From an uncultured Muribaculaceae bacterium (GTDB lineage Bacteria; Bacteroidota; Bacteroidia; Bacteroidales; Muribaculaceae): DNA of 64,000 nucleotides. The notes beneath the pieces were generated by a model. It did no database searches, was not told the origin of the DNA, and was given only the letters and a program-made list of their open reading frames with translations. Made by a program: the position numbers and the translations under genes. Below, one piece after another: positions 7,162-15,964 of this stretch; position 1 is the first letter of the stretch, and the number at the start of each line of letters is the position of its first letter. Location: assembly GCA_910588065.1 (NCBI GenBank), contig CAJUPZ010000015.1, positions 1-64,000 on the forward strand. Reading direction: 5' to 3'.

Positions 7162-9621
7162 ATGTATTTTGGAGAATTTACAGATATTAATGGCAAAGGG
7201 TATCAGGTTATAATTGAGAACTACAATGAAAACACAACAGAACTTATTTTTGGTGATACCCCTGTAACCTTGGAATGGGAGAACTCTGAGGATATTATAT
7301 ATAAACCTTACAAGTCAAGCAATTGCACTGTGGAGGTTGTAAATGATAGCTATTTATTTGACCTCTATGTAAGCAAAGCAACTGACAGGCCTATATATAT
7401 CAACAACTCAGAGGGGGAAGTTATTTGGAAAGGATATATTACCCCTAATCTTTATTCCCAAGGTTATGAAAATCCCTTAGAAACTATATCTATAGAGTGT
7501 ATTGATGGAATTGGAGTATTACAATACATAGACTATAAGCCTGTAAATGAAAATAAGGGAATAGTTAGTTTTGCAGACATTCTAAATAATATCTGTAAAC
7601 TCGCGGGAATGAATAATTATGTTTATCCTCATACTCATACCCTAACAGATAATTATGGAGTGGAATATAAAAACTTGCTCAACTGTTTATATATCCATGA
7701 AAATAACTTTTTTGATGAAGATAATAAGCCACTGAAATATAATGAGGTATTAGAGCAGATTTGTCAATATTTAGGCTACACCGCTTTTTGTATTAAAGAA
7801 TCTCTCTACCTGTTAGATTATAAATTTATCTACAAGGGTAATAACTTCTATTATGATAATTGGGAGGAGGAATTAGGGCAATTAGTGGACTTAAAAGAAG
7901 TAACAGTAGATTCATATTCAACAGGTTCTCAAAATATTTCCTTGGATAATACTTACAATAAGGTTACTGTTATAGATTCCCTTTATACCATTGATGAAAT
8001 ATTTCCTGATATATACAACTCTACAGACCTATATTCTTATACTTCTCATTCCTCTAACCTTAATAATCCTGTAGACCATTATTTTAAAAATAACTATTGG
8101 GTTACATATTGTTGTGACGGTAAAAATATGGATAACGCTTATAATCTATATACTAACTTCCTTAAGAATCCCAACGTTGAAACTTTTATGTATGTTGCAG
8201 GAAGAGAGAATGAAGTTAAAAATCAGGTTTATAAATATTCTTTGGTGAGCAATTTATTAACTGAGCCTAAAGAATTGATGCCTGATGATGTGAAGAATTA
8301 TGTATTTGCCACATATGTAAATATAGGAAAAGAGGAGTATTATAACGGAGATGATTTTGATGATTTAGGAGCGTCAACAAGTTTGGTTCTATATCAAAAT
8401 GCAAAGTGTGACCATCCTGACACAGTACATGTGCCATTAGCGAGGATTAAACATGATACAGGGGCGTTAATGTTATCCACCCCATTTCAGAAGCAAGGAA
8501 TAATTTTAAGCGCTAATATAGAGATTTTTAATTACCAATCCTCTTACCATCCTGATAGCAAAATTTATGAGAGGACAGACGCTAATGGAGTTAAACAGGA
8601 TAGGAGAGAGTTTTTCTTTGAGCGGGAATTATCAGGACATGGAGAAGAAACCATAGCAAATAGCCCAATGTGGTTTTTACCTGATAATGATAAATGCCAC
8701 GGAAAAATTAACAGGGATGATTTATATTTGCGTACTACCTTACAATATGGTGACTTGTATTATAATGGTGAGGAGTGGGTTAATACATTCTCTTACTTTA
8801 TGATTCCAATAAGCACAGGCAGCGATAAGGAGTTATTTGAGGAAAATGAGTATTATGAGATTATAGATGGTTATAGGTGGCTCAGAAAGGTATATAACAC
8901 AGATACACCCAACACAAAATTTTCAATAAGGAATACAATTCAATGGTGGCAACATATAGATAAATCAGGCTATTTTGTTCCCATGCCCCAAAATCTCTAT
9001 GGAGATAATACTGAGATTATTATTACATTCTACTCTAATAGTTACGTTAACTTCTATAATAACGTTTATGTGCCATTTAAATATTCTCAGGAGGATATTA
9101 TTAATGTGGCTCAAAGAACTGCAAGTATATGGATTGAAGATTTTAAAATAGAAAATGCCGTATATGATAGAACCTTAGAGGAGTCAGATGAATTTGATTT
9201 AGAGAGAATGAAAGATGCTGAGCAAAGTAATGACAGCGATACGGAGTATTCCAATGTTATTAATGAGGAGTATGTAAGTGAGTTGGATGAAATTGAGTTT
9301 AAAATTTGCACATGGGATAATAAGAAACCAAATTATAGTTGTGTGTATTATTTAGACAGCAAAGGAGGATTTAATTACTTAGACACAACCACAAATATAA
9401 TATCAGGTGAAAAACTGAGATTTGAAGAGCATCTAATAGCAAAGTTAGTCACCCAATATATTGACCCCTCTAAGATACTTGAATTATCCTTACATAATTA
9501 TCATTTACCTTATTCTCTATTTCATACCAATAATTTCCCTGAGAGCTACTTTATATTAGATGGCCAAAAATGGGATATAAAATATAACACAAATGAAGTT
9601 AGACTAATTGAAATAAAATAA
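7162..9621 (+). CDS. Large tail tip / hub protein
   Basis: An 819-residue protein one base after the tape measure stop, where siphoviruses encode the distal tail and hub proteins. The N-terminus (MYFGEFTDINGKGYQVII... with WKGYITPNLYSQGYENPLE and IECIDGIGVLQYI) matches the pattern seen in Bacteroidota prophage tail proteins. The rest is Tyr-, Asn- and Asp-rich beta sequence. No lytic enzyme motif was recognised. It probably forms the hub on which the fibre sits, inferred from order and size. Confidence 0.65.
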   Translation: MYFGEFTDINGKGYQVIIENYNENTTELIFGDTPVTLEWENSEDIIYKPYKSSNCTVEVVNDSYLFDLYVSKATDRPIYINNSEGEVIWKGYITPNLYSQGYENPLETISIECIDGIGVLQYIDYKPVNENKGIVSFADILNNICKLAGMNNYVYPHTHTLTDNYGVEYKNLLNCLYIHENNFFDEDNKPLKYNEVLEQICQYLGYTAFCIKESLYLLDYKFIYKGNNFYYDNWEEELGQLVDLKEVTVDSYSTGSQNISLDNTYNKVTVIDSLYTIDEIFPDIYNSTDLYSYTSHSSNLNNPVDHYFKNNYWVTYCCDGKNMDNAYNLYTNFLKNPNVETFMYVAGRENEVKNQVYKYSLVSNLLTEPKELMPDDVKNYVFATYVNIGKEEYYNGDDFDDLGASTSLVLYQNAKCDHPDTVHVPLARIKHDTGALMLSTPFQKQGIILSANIEIFNYQSSYHPDSKIYERTDANGVKQDRREFFFERELSGHGEETIANSPMWFLPDNDKCHGKINRDDLYLRTTLQYGDLYYNGEEWVNTFSYFMIPISTGSDKELFEENEYYEIIDGYRWLRKVYNTDTPNTKFSIRNTIQWWQHIDKSGYFVPMPQNLYGDNTEIIITFYSNSYVNFYNNVYVPFKYSQEDIINVAQRTASIWIEDFKIENAVYDRTLEESDEFDLERMKDAEQSNDSDTEYSNVINEEYVSELDEIEFKICTWDNKKPNYSCVYYLDSKGGFNYLDTTTNIISGEKLRFEEHLIAKLVTQYIDPSKILELSLHNYHLPYSLFHTNNFPESYFILDGQKWDIKYNTNEVRLIEIK

Positions 9622-9623
9622 TT

Positions 9624-11633
9624 ATGAGATTTCTAAGAAAAGATATAAACAGGAAGAGCAGGAATGGAAGTTATTATTTTGGGGCTTCCGTTTCTGTCAC
9701 CTCCTCAAATTCCTCAAATACAAATACAACAGCACCATTTGAGGAAAAGTGGCTACCTGCAAGAATAAATGAGGATGGAACTTATACAGTAGACCTATCA
9801 GCAGTATATTTCACAGGGGATATTGTAGGCCGTAAGGATGTTATTGCTTTTGCTGAGTCTAACTTTATGAGTGATGGAACAACAAAAGGAACTTTAGCAG
9901 ACCTTAATGACACTAATTTTACCAATCTTACAGAGGGGCAAATAATAAAGTGGGATGGCTCTAAATGGATTAATACAGATTTTCAAGGAGGAGGAATTAA
10001 TGAAGAAGAATTGTTAAACTTCCTCACTGAAAATAATTATATAAAAAATTCTGACCTTGGAAATTATGTTACCTTAGACACTGAGCAACATATCCGCGGC
10101 ATGAAGTGGTTTGATGCTGTAGAAACTGTTTTTAGCACAAAAGCAAGGGTAGATGGCAGTAAAGATTCATTTGAAAATCTACCTGAATTTATGTTTCATA
10201 TACCTAATGTTGCCTATACCAAATTCAAAATGGATAGTGGTGGCGGTTTGCATTTACTTAATGGTGGTTCTACTGACTTTTATAATTATGCTGACTTTTA
10301 TTGCCGCCGCATTTGTGTTGGTGGTTCAGCATCTCAATTCCTTAAGGCTGATGGGAGTGTAGATGGTACTCACTATGTCAACGCGGCAGGTGATACCATG
10401 ACAGGAAGCCTAACAATTCCTATGAATAATTACTTAATGGGTGATTATGGTATAGTAGCAGGGAGCAGCGGCGCAAGTACATATATAGGCAACAGTGCTG
10501 TAAAAACACTATTATTTGCAGGAGCGGGTTTATATGCAGATGTTAATGGCTCTCGCTATCCTATTTGGCACAGTGGAAATGATGGAGATTTAATGCGCTA
10601 CCGTGATGGCATTAGCAGTATAGATGTTTTACCTAACAAAATGGGCACATATTGGATAAATACAGTTGGATGGACAGGCGGCGCGGTAGTATTTCAAAAC
10701 TATGGCAGCAACAGCGGCCTCGCATTTTATCGCCCAGGAGGTAGTAACAGCATACCACAGATTCTTTGCCAAGTAGATAGTAATGGCAAATGGGAAAACA
10801 AAGGAACTATCTTAACTACAAATGAGGGAAACGCAGTAAGTGCAACTAAATTACAGACTTCAAGAACTCTATGGGGCAGACCTTTTGACGGAACTGCAAG
10901 TATTAGTGGCACACTTGATTATGTAGGAGATATAAACGCGGAATATTACTCTCTTAAAAGAACAAGTATTAATAGCGGTGGTTTTTATGTTGCAGATAAA
11001 AATGGCAATAAAAGATTACTAATTAGCATGGCAGATTCTGAGCTATGTTTGGCTAATTATACCTCAGGAAGTTGGGATGCGGGTATTACTTTAAGGGAAA
11101 AGGGGGAAATTGCTTTAGCTTGGTTAAATAAAGATTATGTTACTTTTAATGGTAGTGGTTCAATTACATTCAATCAAGTTAATTTACAAATAAGTGTAGA
11201 TGCAGATGGCTACTTTTTTGGAGCAGGAGGACAAACAGCCGCAAAAAATATTCATGCAGGGGGATTATTAGTTAGTAATTATTGGAGTGATAGAACAAAT
11301 ATACCTACAAATGGAATATATTGTAAGGGGAATATTGTTTGCGCCTCAGATGTAACCGCTTATTCTGATGGTAGATTAAAGAGTAATATTAAATCTCTAA
11401 ATAATAGGGGTTTTCTCAATCCTGTTTCATATACCAAGGATGGCAAGCAGTCAATTGGTTTTATAGCCCAAGAAGTTAGAGAAAAATATCCTGAATTAGT
11501 AATGGAAACAAATTCAGAGGAAAAATATTTATCTCTTAACTACAATGGTATCACGGCAATATTAGAGGCACAAATAATTGAATTGAGCAACAAAATAACT
11601 GAATTAGAAAACAAATTGAACAATGGCAAATAA
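9624..11633 (+). CDS. Tail fibre with C-terminal S74 intramolecular chaperone
   Basis: A 669-residue fibre protein. The N-terminal 150 residues would attach to the tail. The middle is beta-rich with recurring patterns such as WHSGNDGD and LTTNEGNA that are common in phage fibres. The C-terminal domain from about residue 575 is a peptidase S74 (endosialidase-type) chaperone. It holds the Ser581/Lys586 dyad in SDGRLKSN with the usual S-x4-K spacing, then QSIGFIAQEVREKYPELV and a coiled-coil tail. S74 domains trimerise the fibre and then cut themselves off. The next gene overlaps its end by 11 bp. Confidence 0.85.
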   Translation: MRFLRKDINRKSRNGSYYFGASVSVTSSNSSNTNTTAPFEEKWLPARINEDGTYTVDLSAVYFTGDIVGRKDVIAFAESNFMSDGTTKGTLADLNDTNFTNLTEGQIIKWDGSKWINTDFQGGGINEEELLNFLTENNYIKNSDLGNYVTLDTEQHIRGMKWFDAVETVFSTKARVDGSKDSFENLPEFMFHIPNVAYTKFKMDSGGGLHLLNGGSTDFYNYADFYCRRICVGGSASQFLKADGSVDGTHYVNAAGDTMTGSLTIPMNNYLMGDYGIVAGSSGASTYIGNSAVKTLLFAGAGLYADVNGSRYPIWHSGNDGDLMRYRDGISSIDVLPNKMGTYWINTVGWTGGAVVFQNYGSNSGLAFYRPGGSNSIPQILCQVDSNGKWENKGTILTTNEGNAVSATKLQTSRTLWGRPFDGTASISGTLDYVGDINAEYYSLKRTSINSGGFYVADKNGNKRLLISMADSELCLANYTSGSWDAGITLREKGEIALAWLNKDYVTFNGSGSITFNQVNLQISVDADGYFFGAGGQTAAKNIHAGGLLVSNYWSDRTNIPTNGIYCKGNIVCASDVTAYSDGRLKSNIKSLNNRGFLNPVSYTKDGKQSIGFIAQEVREKYPELVMETNSEEKYLSLNYNGITAILEAQIIELSNKITELENKLNNGK

Positions 11634-12831
11634 TGGAGGATTAATAACAAGAGGTGTGAGGATGAAAGAAGATATATTTTCAGTTTTAAAGCCTACAACT
11701 AAATTTGGCAACCAAACCATTCCAATGCCTGCAAGAGATATAAAATTGTCTACCTTATGCACCTCAGATAAAATAAATCAATTCAGTAAACATAAACCAC
11801 ACAGAAGCGAGGTAATAACAATTCCAAGAGATTCAGATTATTCCTTTGATTGTAATGGCACATGGGCGCTTAATATAATCAGATGTGTAAACGCTAATTC
11901 TCTATATAAGGAGGTTGAGAAATTAGGTCTAAAATGGAAATGGGATTACCTAAAGCCAAGAGGTAGCAGTTATAATGAGCCTTACAGAGAGGGTGATTTT
12001 GATGGATATTGGCACTTTGCGGATAATCCATGTGGAGAGTACTTAATTAGCGGTGTGCAACAAAAAACAATAGGCCAAGGTGGCACTTTTTCAATAGTAT
12101 TGCCCAAAGGTCTAATGCCTACCCCTGAATCAGCATTTAATAATAGAAATATTACATTATATGATATTGTTCCAACAGGTGAAAGCATTGCATTAGGTAA
12201 TATGTATTTTGGTGTAGCGGTTTGGGAAGGAACTTCAAATATGCTTAATGGAGCATCTTCTTATTATGGAGCAAGATGTAACAATAGAGCAGGTGTTTGG
12301 AATGTGACTTGGACTAACTTTGCAGGTTCACCCTATTCTATTACCTACGGCACTTATTGTTATTATGTTCCATTTTTCACACCTGAGCCATTTGAAGAAA
12401 ATTTACAATTTAGTAGCGGGAGGAGATTATATCCAATTCCACTATTTTATACAGGCATAACTTCTGGTGAAACATATCCAAAGAATTTCAAGGTTGGAAC
12501 TATACAGGAACAGGAAAATAGATTTATAACAGCTGATGCAAGATATTTGGATTCTGATAATACACAACTCTTAATCCAACTTGAAATTTTTAATGGTAAT
12601 GAGGGCTTTGATTTTAGTAGAGCAGCATTACACATATATGGAAACAATAATTCATTATTGCATTATATTAATTTTCCTGATAGTGAAATGTATGTAGGAG
12701 CTAAAGAAACATGGAGCAGAACAATAACATTAAATATATCAGGAGCGGTAAGATTTGAATTTAGCACAAGAAACGGAACTAAAAATTATAATGCCTATAT
12801 CAAGACCAACAGCTATAATACTGAAATATAA
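11623..12831 (+). CDS. Putative tail-tip adhesin / receptor-binding protein
   Basis: A 402-residue protein overlapping the fibre gene. Residues about 36-60 (MPARDIKLSTLCTSDKINQF then KHKPHR) resemble a motif found in proteins next to fibres in other Bacteroidota phages. The remainder is aromatic- and Asn-rich beta sequence. There is no signal peptide. Position after the fibre suggests a tail-tip adhesin or fibre assembly partner. Met14 is an alternative start. Not recognised beyond that. Confidence 0.5.
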   Translation: MANNGGLITRGVRMKEDIFSVLKPTTKFGNQTIPMPARDIKLSTLCTSDKINQFSKHKPHRSEVITIPRDSDYSFDCNGTWALNIIRCVNANSLYKEVEKLGLKWKWDYLKPRGSSYNEPYREGDFDGYWHFADNPCGEYLISGVQQKTIGQGGTFSIVLPKGLMPTPESAFNNRNITLYDIVPTGESIALGNMYFGVAVWEGTSNMLNGASSYYGARCNNRAGVWNVTWTNFAGSPYSITYGTYCYYVPFFTPEPFEENLQFSSGRRLYPIPLFYTGITSGETYPKNFKVGTIQEQENRFITADARYLDSDNTQLLIQLEIFNGNEGFDFSRAALHIYGNNNSLLHYINFPDSEMYVGAKETWSRTITLNISGAVRFEFSTRNGTKNYNAYIKTNSYNTEI

Positions 12832-12850
12832 CTCTAAATAATATAATACT

Positions 12851-13129
12851 ATGGTAACACTTAAATTAAACCAACAACAATATATTCTCACATATGAAGA
12901 TGAGAATATTAAGGGTAACGGAAACCTCACTTATACTCCTAATTCACTTTATATCCTTATTACAATTAGTGAAAATGGAGCAGAAAAAGGAACTATTACT
13001 TACAACTCTTATGGTGTCAATAATGAGAATATGAGCTTTAACGGCAATATCAGAGAGCTAAATAAGTATATGTATATAATTGATGAAATAATAACTGAGC
13101 ATAATAAATTGAGCAATGAAGTGGAATAA
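12851..13129 (+). CDS. Small phage protein of unknown function
   Basis: A 92-residue protein with short beta strands (LKLNQQQYILTYEDENI, LYILITISENGAEKGTITY) and a helical end. It lies between the adhesin-like and holin-like genes, overlapping the latter by 14 bp, so the two are probably co-translated. No motif was recognised. It may be a small structural or lysis-associated protein. Confidence 0.55.
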   Translation: MVTLKLNQQQYILTYEDENIKGNGNLTYTPNSLYILITISENGAEKGTITYNSYGVNNENMSFNGNIRELNKYMYIIDEIITEHNKLSNEVE

Positions 13130-13382
13130 AACAACCAAGGAAATTATTAGTTATTCCTTTGCGGGGTTAGCTCTCTTATTTGGTCTTATTCTTACAGCTT
13201 GGGGTTTCTCTGTGCCGCCTATTGGTGAAGTTCATTCCTCTATACAGCTAATTTTGGGTGAGATGCTAACTTTTACAGGTGCAGTTATAGGAATCTCGCT
13301 CCATGTCAAAAATGAGATAGGAAAGGCAAAAGAGGAGCTAACAGAGGCTCTAAAACAAAAATATTTGGAGAATCAGGAATAA
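13116..13382 (+). CDS. Holin-like membrane protein
   Basis: An 88-residue protein with two predicted membrane spans: about residues 12-31 (FAGLALLFGLILTAWGF) and 40-62 (SIQLILGEMLTFTGAVIGISL). A charged helical tail follows (EIGKAKEELTEALKQKY). Small two-span proteins with a charged C-terminus right after tail genes are usually holins, which hold and then open the inner membrane for lysis. No endolysin gene follows. The role is inferred from topology and position. Confidence 0.6.
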   Translation: MKWNKTTKEIISYSFAGLALLFGLILTAWGFSVPPIGEVHSSIQLILGEMLTFTGAVIGISLHVKNEIGKAKEELTEALKQKYLENQE

Positions 13383-13396
13383 TGGCTTATATTTGC
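13364..13396 (+). promoter_or_regulatory. Bacteroidota promoter for the 13429 gene
   Basis: TTTG at 13364-13367, 20 bp, then TATATTTGC at 13388-13396. This is a near-perfect -33/-7 pair. The -33 box lies inside the end of the holin-like gene, so the next gene can be made independently of the tail operon. Confidence 0.75.
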
Positions 13397-13428
13397 GGGT
13401 GTAATTACTAACCCTAAATTATAAGCAT

Positions 13429-13830
13429 ATGGACAAAAACAAAATTATTGAAGAAGTAAAGAAATTATTCCCTGATGACTCTGAGAAGCAACAATGGGCA
13501 GAGAAACTAATTAGAAAAAGAAGAGGCCGCCCTTATAGTTGGTTTGATGCAGATGGCAATTTCAACGCCTCTAAAGAAACAGTAGTGGCAGACCTTAAGA
13601 AACAGGAAAGCAACACCAATAAGGAGAAAAAATCTGACCCTGTGAAAGATTATGCCTCAGTTAGGACAACATTAGAGGAGGCTATATCTTTAAGTGTTGA
13701 CCCTGTAACCCTCGCCAAGGCCATTAAAGATACCATGAAACAGGCCAAAAAAGCTAAGGAACTTAAGGAGATTGAAGCAGAGATGAAAAAACTACAGAGG
13801 AGAAAAGAGAAGTTGGAATCAGAGGAATAA
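13429..13830 (+). CDS. Charged coiled-coil protein of unknown function
   Basis: A 133-residue, very charged protein. Residues 1-45 include a basic RKRRGRPYSWFDADGNF segment. The C-terminal third is a long Lys/Glu helix, probably a coiled coil. There is no signal peptide or membrane span. It has its own strong promoter upstream and a terminator at 13854-13887, so it is a single-gene unit inside the phage segment. That layout is typical of accessory (moron) genes or of regulators. The RGRP stretch might contact DNA. Function not recognised. Confidence 0.6.
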   Translation: MDKNKIIEEVKKLFPDDSEKQQWAEKLIRKRRGRPYSWFDADGNFNASKETVVADLKKQESNTNKEKKSDPVKDYASVRTTLEEAISLSVDPVTLAKAIKDTMKQAKKAKELKEIEAEMKKLQRRKEKLESEE

Positions 13831-13853
13831 CAAAATTTCAGCTTAAATTATTG

Positions 13854-13887
13854 AATGGTTGGGAGTTATAGATTCTCAGCCATTTTT
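13854..13887 (+). terminator. Intrinsic terminator after the 13429 gene
   Basis: AATGGTTGGG at 13854-13863 pairs with CTCAGCCATT at 13875-13884 (two G-U pairs), followed by a T run. Confidence 0.75.
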
Positions 13888-13889
13888 TA

Positions 13890-13922
13890 TTTGCAGGAAT
13901 CAGAAAAATAGCATACCTTTGC
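13890..13922 (+). promoter_or_regulatory. Bacteroidota promoter for the 13965 gene
   Basis: TTTG at 13890-13893, 20 bp, then TACCTTTGC at 13914-13922. The leader carries a small hairpin, GTGCTA...TAGCAC, just before the start. Confidence 0.75.
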
Positions 13923-13964
13923 CGCTGTTGCTGAGGTGCTAAGAGTAGCACAAAAAATTTGAAT

Positions 13965-14282
13965 ATGAATAATAAAGAAAAAGCAACCATTGCACTTATT
14001 AAAAACTTTTTAGCCCTTATTGATGAAACGCTAAAAGATTTTACCCGCGAGAAATTAGAAAAACTTGGCAGCGAGAAAGAGCGCGAAATAATTGACTGTC
14101 TAAAGAATTTATTTCAAGCAACCGCCACTAATATTTCTAAATTAGCAGCTTCGCCTCTAAAAGGTGATTTCTGTATAGAGATTACTAATAAGGTGAATTA
14201 TGCTATAGAATCTAATATTTTCCAAGGAGATGATATGATTGATGTTCTAATGCGTTTATACTATATATTGAACCGTCATTAA
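13965..14282 (+). CDS. Small helical protein of unknown function
   Basis: A 105-residue protein starting at ATG 13965. A TTG two codons earlier also opens the frame but is less likely. Sequence is helical and charged (IALIKNFLALIDETLKDFTREKLEKL, then GSEKEREIIDCLKNLF). No signal peptide or motif was recognised. It has its own promoter and ends near the 14464-14495 terminator, so it is a separate unit at the right end of the phage segment. Confidence 0.55.
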   Translation: MNNKEKATIALIKNFLALIDETLKDFTREKLEKLGSEKEREIIDCLKNLFQATATNISKLAASPLKGDFCIEITNKVNYAIESNIFQGDDMIDVLMRLYYILNRH

Positions 14283-14340
14283 TCATATTGTTTTTAGCAA
14301 CTGCAATGTTGATTGATTCATTTTTAGATTTTTTCTTCAT
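14212..14340 (-). CDS. Possible 42-residue antisense peptide
   Basis: On the minus strand an ATG at 14340 opens a 42-residue frame (MKKKSKNESINIAVAKNNMI...) that ends inside the 3' end of the 13965 gene. A minus-strand -7 box lies 94 bp upstream. The transcript would be antisense to the neighbouring mRNA. The peptide may be meaningless and the RNA itself the functional part. Confidence 0.25.
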   Translation of the reverse strand: MKKKSKNESINIAVAKNNMINDGSIYSINALEHQSYHLLGKY

Positions 14341-14433
14341 TTTTAAGATTATATTATTTATTATCAAGGGTTTTCTTATATTTTCTAAGTTAATGCTGTG
14401 GCGATGTAAGAATGCCTAACATTTATTTAACCA

Positions 14434-14442
14434 GCAAAATTA
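14434..14442 (-). promoter_or_regulatory. Minus-strand -7 promoter element
   Basis: Reads TAATTTTGC on the minus strand, with a TTG 19 bp upstream. It points back into the phage module. Confidence 0.45.
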
Positions 14443-14463
14443 GCATCTTAGCAACACCTTACA

Positions 14464-14495
14464 ACCACTCTAAGCAATTAGGGTGGTTTTTTTTT
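14464..14495 (+). terminator. Intrinsic terminator at the right end of the phage segment
   Basis: ACCACTCTAA at 14464-14473 pairs with TTAGGGTGGT at 14478-14487 (one T-G), with a GCAA loop and nine T. Confidence 0.85.
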
Positions 14496-14893
14496 GTCCT
14501 GATGGTTACTCCTGACTACAAGAACTAACTACACCTCATAAGTACAGGGGGGGAGGGTACAAAGATTCAGAAAAGGCGATAAACCTCGCCCCCTCCTCTT
14601 TTTACACAGATGGCAATTTTTAAACTTTTTGGCCTTTTGTTCCCTTTTTGACCAATCCTCCTATTACCTCCCTTACTCCCTGATGAAAAAAAATTTGGAA
14701 TATACAGATAGATTTACTACCTTAGCAGAGTGAACAAATAACCACACTTTTAGTTAACAATTCTTAACCACAGCAGCTTCGCCAATCTCTAATCTATTGA
14801 TTATTAAATGTTTTGGTAGCTCAAAACCATTTTATTCTGCAAAAATGTAAAAAAAATATCAGCGGGAAGGTAGGCATTTTTGCAATTAGGCAT
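14496..14893. other. Non-coding boundary between phage segment and pta operon
   Basis: No gene seen. It contains a G-rich tract (seven G at about 14548), a GGCGA/TCGCC hairpin near 14575-14590, and a palindrome, GTTAA-caattc-TTAAC, near 14754-14769 that could be an operator for pta. AT-rich base use gives way to the GC-rich chromosome at about 14.93 kb. No attachment-site repeat matching the left boundary was found by eye. Confidence 0.4.
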
Positions 14894-14902
14894 TAACTTT
14901 GC
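14894..14902 (+). promoter_or_regulatory. -7 promoter element of the pta operon
   Basis: TAACTTTGC, 26 bp before the pta start codon. No TTTG at the usual -33 distance. Confidence 0.6.
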
Positions 14903-14928
14903 ATTATAACTTATAACAAAATACCATA

Positions 14929-15951
14929 ATGGAACTAATTGAGAAGATGACCGCTCGCGCCAAGGCGCACCCGCAGCGCATCGTGCTCCCCGAAGGGACT
15001 GAACCGCGCACCCTCTCCGCTGCCGACCGTATCATTGCCGAAGGACTTGCCGAGATAGTGCTTATCGGCGATCCCGACGACATTCACGCTCTTGCAAAAG
15101 AGCTCAAGCTCGAGAACATCAGCAAAGCCACCATCGTCAACCCCGCTGACGAAGCGGTGATTGACCGCTACGCTCCCCTGTTCTTCGAGCTCCGCAAAAA
15201 GAAAGGCATATCTATGGAGGAGGCCCGCCTCACTACTGCAAACGCCCTGTATCTCGGCTGCCTTATGGTGAAGGCCGGTGATGCCGACGGCCAGGTTGCC
15301 GGCGCAATGAACACCACCGGCAATGTGCTCCGCGCCGCTTTCCAGGTTATAAAGACTCAGCCCGGCATCGATGTTGTGTCCGGTGCGTTCCTCATGCTGC
15401 TGCCCGAAGGCCTGAACTTCGGCACCGACGGCATACTTATTTTCGCCGACTGCGCCGTTGTGCCCGACCCCACCGCCCCCGAGCTCGCCCAGATTGCTGT
15501 CAGCGCCGCCCAGACCGCCCGCGACATAGCCGGAATCGAGCCCCGCGTGGCAATCCTCTCCTTCTCTACAAAAGGCAGCGCCAAGCACGACCGTGTGAGC
15601 AAGGTCATCGAAGCCACCGAAATTGCCAAGAGCATGGCTCCTGACCTCATCATTGACGGTGAGCTCCAGGCCGATGCAGCCATTGTGCCCGGTGTGGCTC
15701 ACACAAAAGCCCCCAACAGCCCGCTCAACGGCAGAGCGAACGTACTCGTTTTCCCATCGCTCGAAGTCGGCAACATCGCCTACAAACTCGTGCAGCGCCT
15801 TGGCGGCGTGCAGGCTGTAGGCCCGGTGCTCCAGGGATTGGCAGCTCCGGTCAACGACCTGTCCCGCGGTTGCTTCCCCGAAGATATCTACAAAACCATC
15901 ATCATGACAGCCAACCAGGCTATCGGTCTCAAAGAACAGTCCAACAAATAA
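14929..15951 (+). CDS. pta: Phosphate acetyltransferase
   Basis: Converts acetyl-CoA and phosphate to acetyl phosphate in the cytoplasm. With AckA this yields acetate and ATP, a main fermentation route in Bacteroidales. At 340 residues it is the short Pta form, without the N-terminal regulatory domains of the enterobacterial enzyme. Motifs include RIVLPEGTEPRTLSAA at the start, GAMNTTGNVLRAAFQVIKT near 130, and a C-terminal NVLVFPSLEVGNIAYKLVQR segment. It is followed after 13 bp by ackA and then ddh, forming one operon closed by the 18098-18140 terminator. Confidence 0.97.
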   Translation: MELIEKMTARAKAHPQRIVLPEGTEPRTLSAADRIIAEGLAEIVLIGDPDDIHALAKELKLENISKATIVNPADEAVIDRYAPLFFELRKKKGISMEEARLTTANALYLGCLMVKAGDADGQVAGAMNTTGNVLRAAFQVIKTQPGIDVVSGAFLMLLPEGLNFGTDGILIFADCAVVPDPTAPELAQIAVSAAQTARDIAGIEPRVAILSFSTKGSAKHDRVSKVIEATEIAKSMAPDLIIDGELQADAAIVPGVAHTKAPNSPLNGRANVLVFPSLEVGNIAYKLVQRLGGVQAVGPVLQGLAAPVNDLSRGCFPEDIYKTIIMTANQAIGLKEQSNK

Positions 15952-15964
15952 CCAGCTCATAATC

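Noticed and set aside
1867..14282. Contractile injection system (T6SS-like or R-type tailocin).
   Set aside because: No sheath, baseplate wedge or ATPase gene. The tube, terminator and chaperone set is of siphovirus type.
14411..14527. A 38-codon frame (starts MPNIYLTSKIS) after the last phage gene.
   Set aside because: It runs through the 14464-14495 terminator hairpin and its T run.
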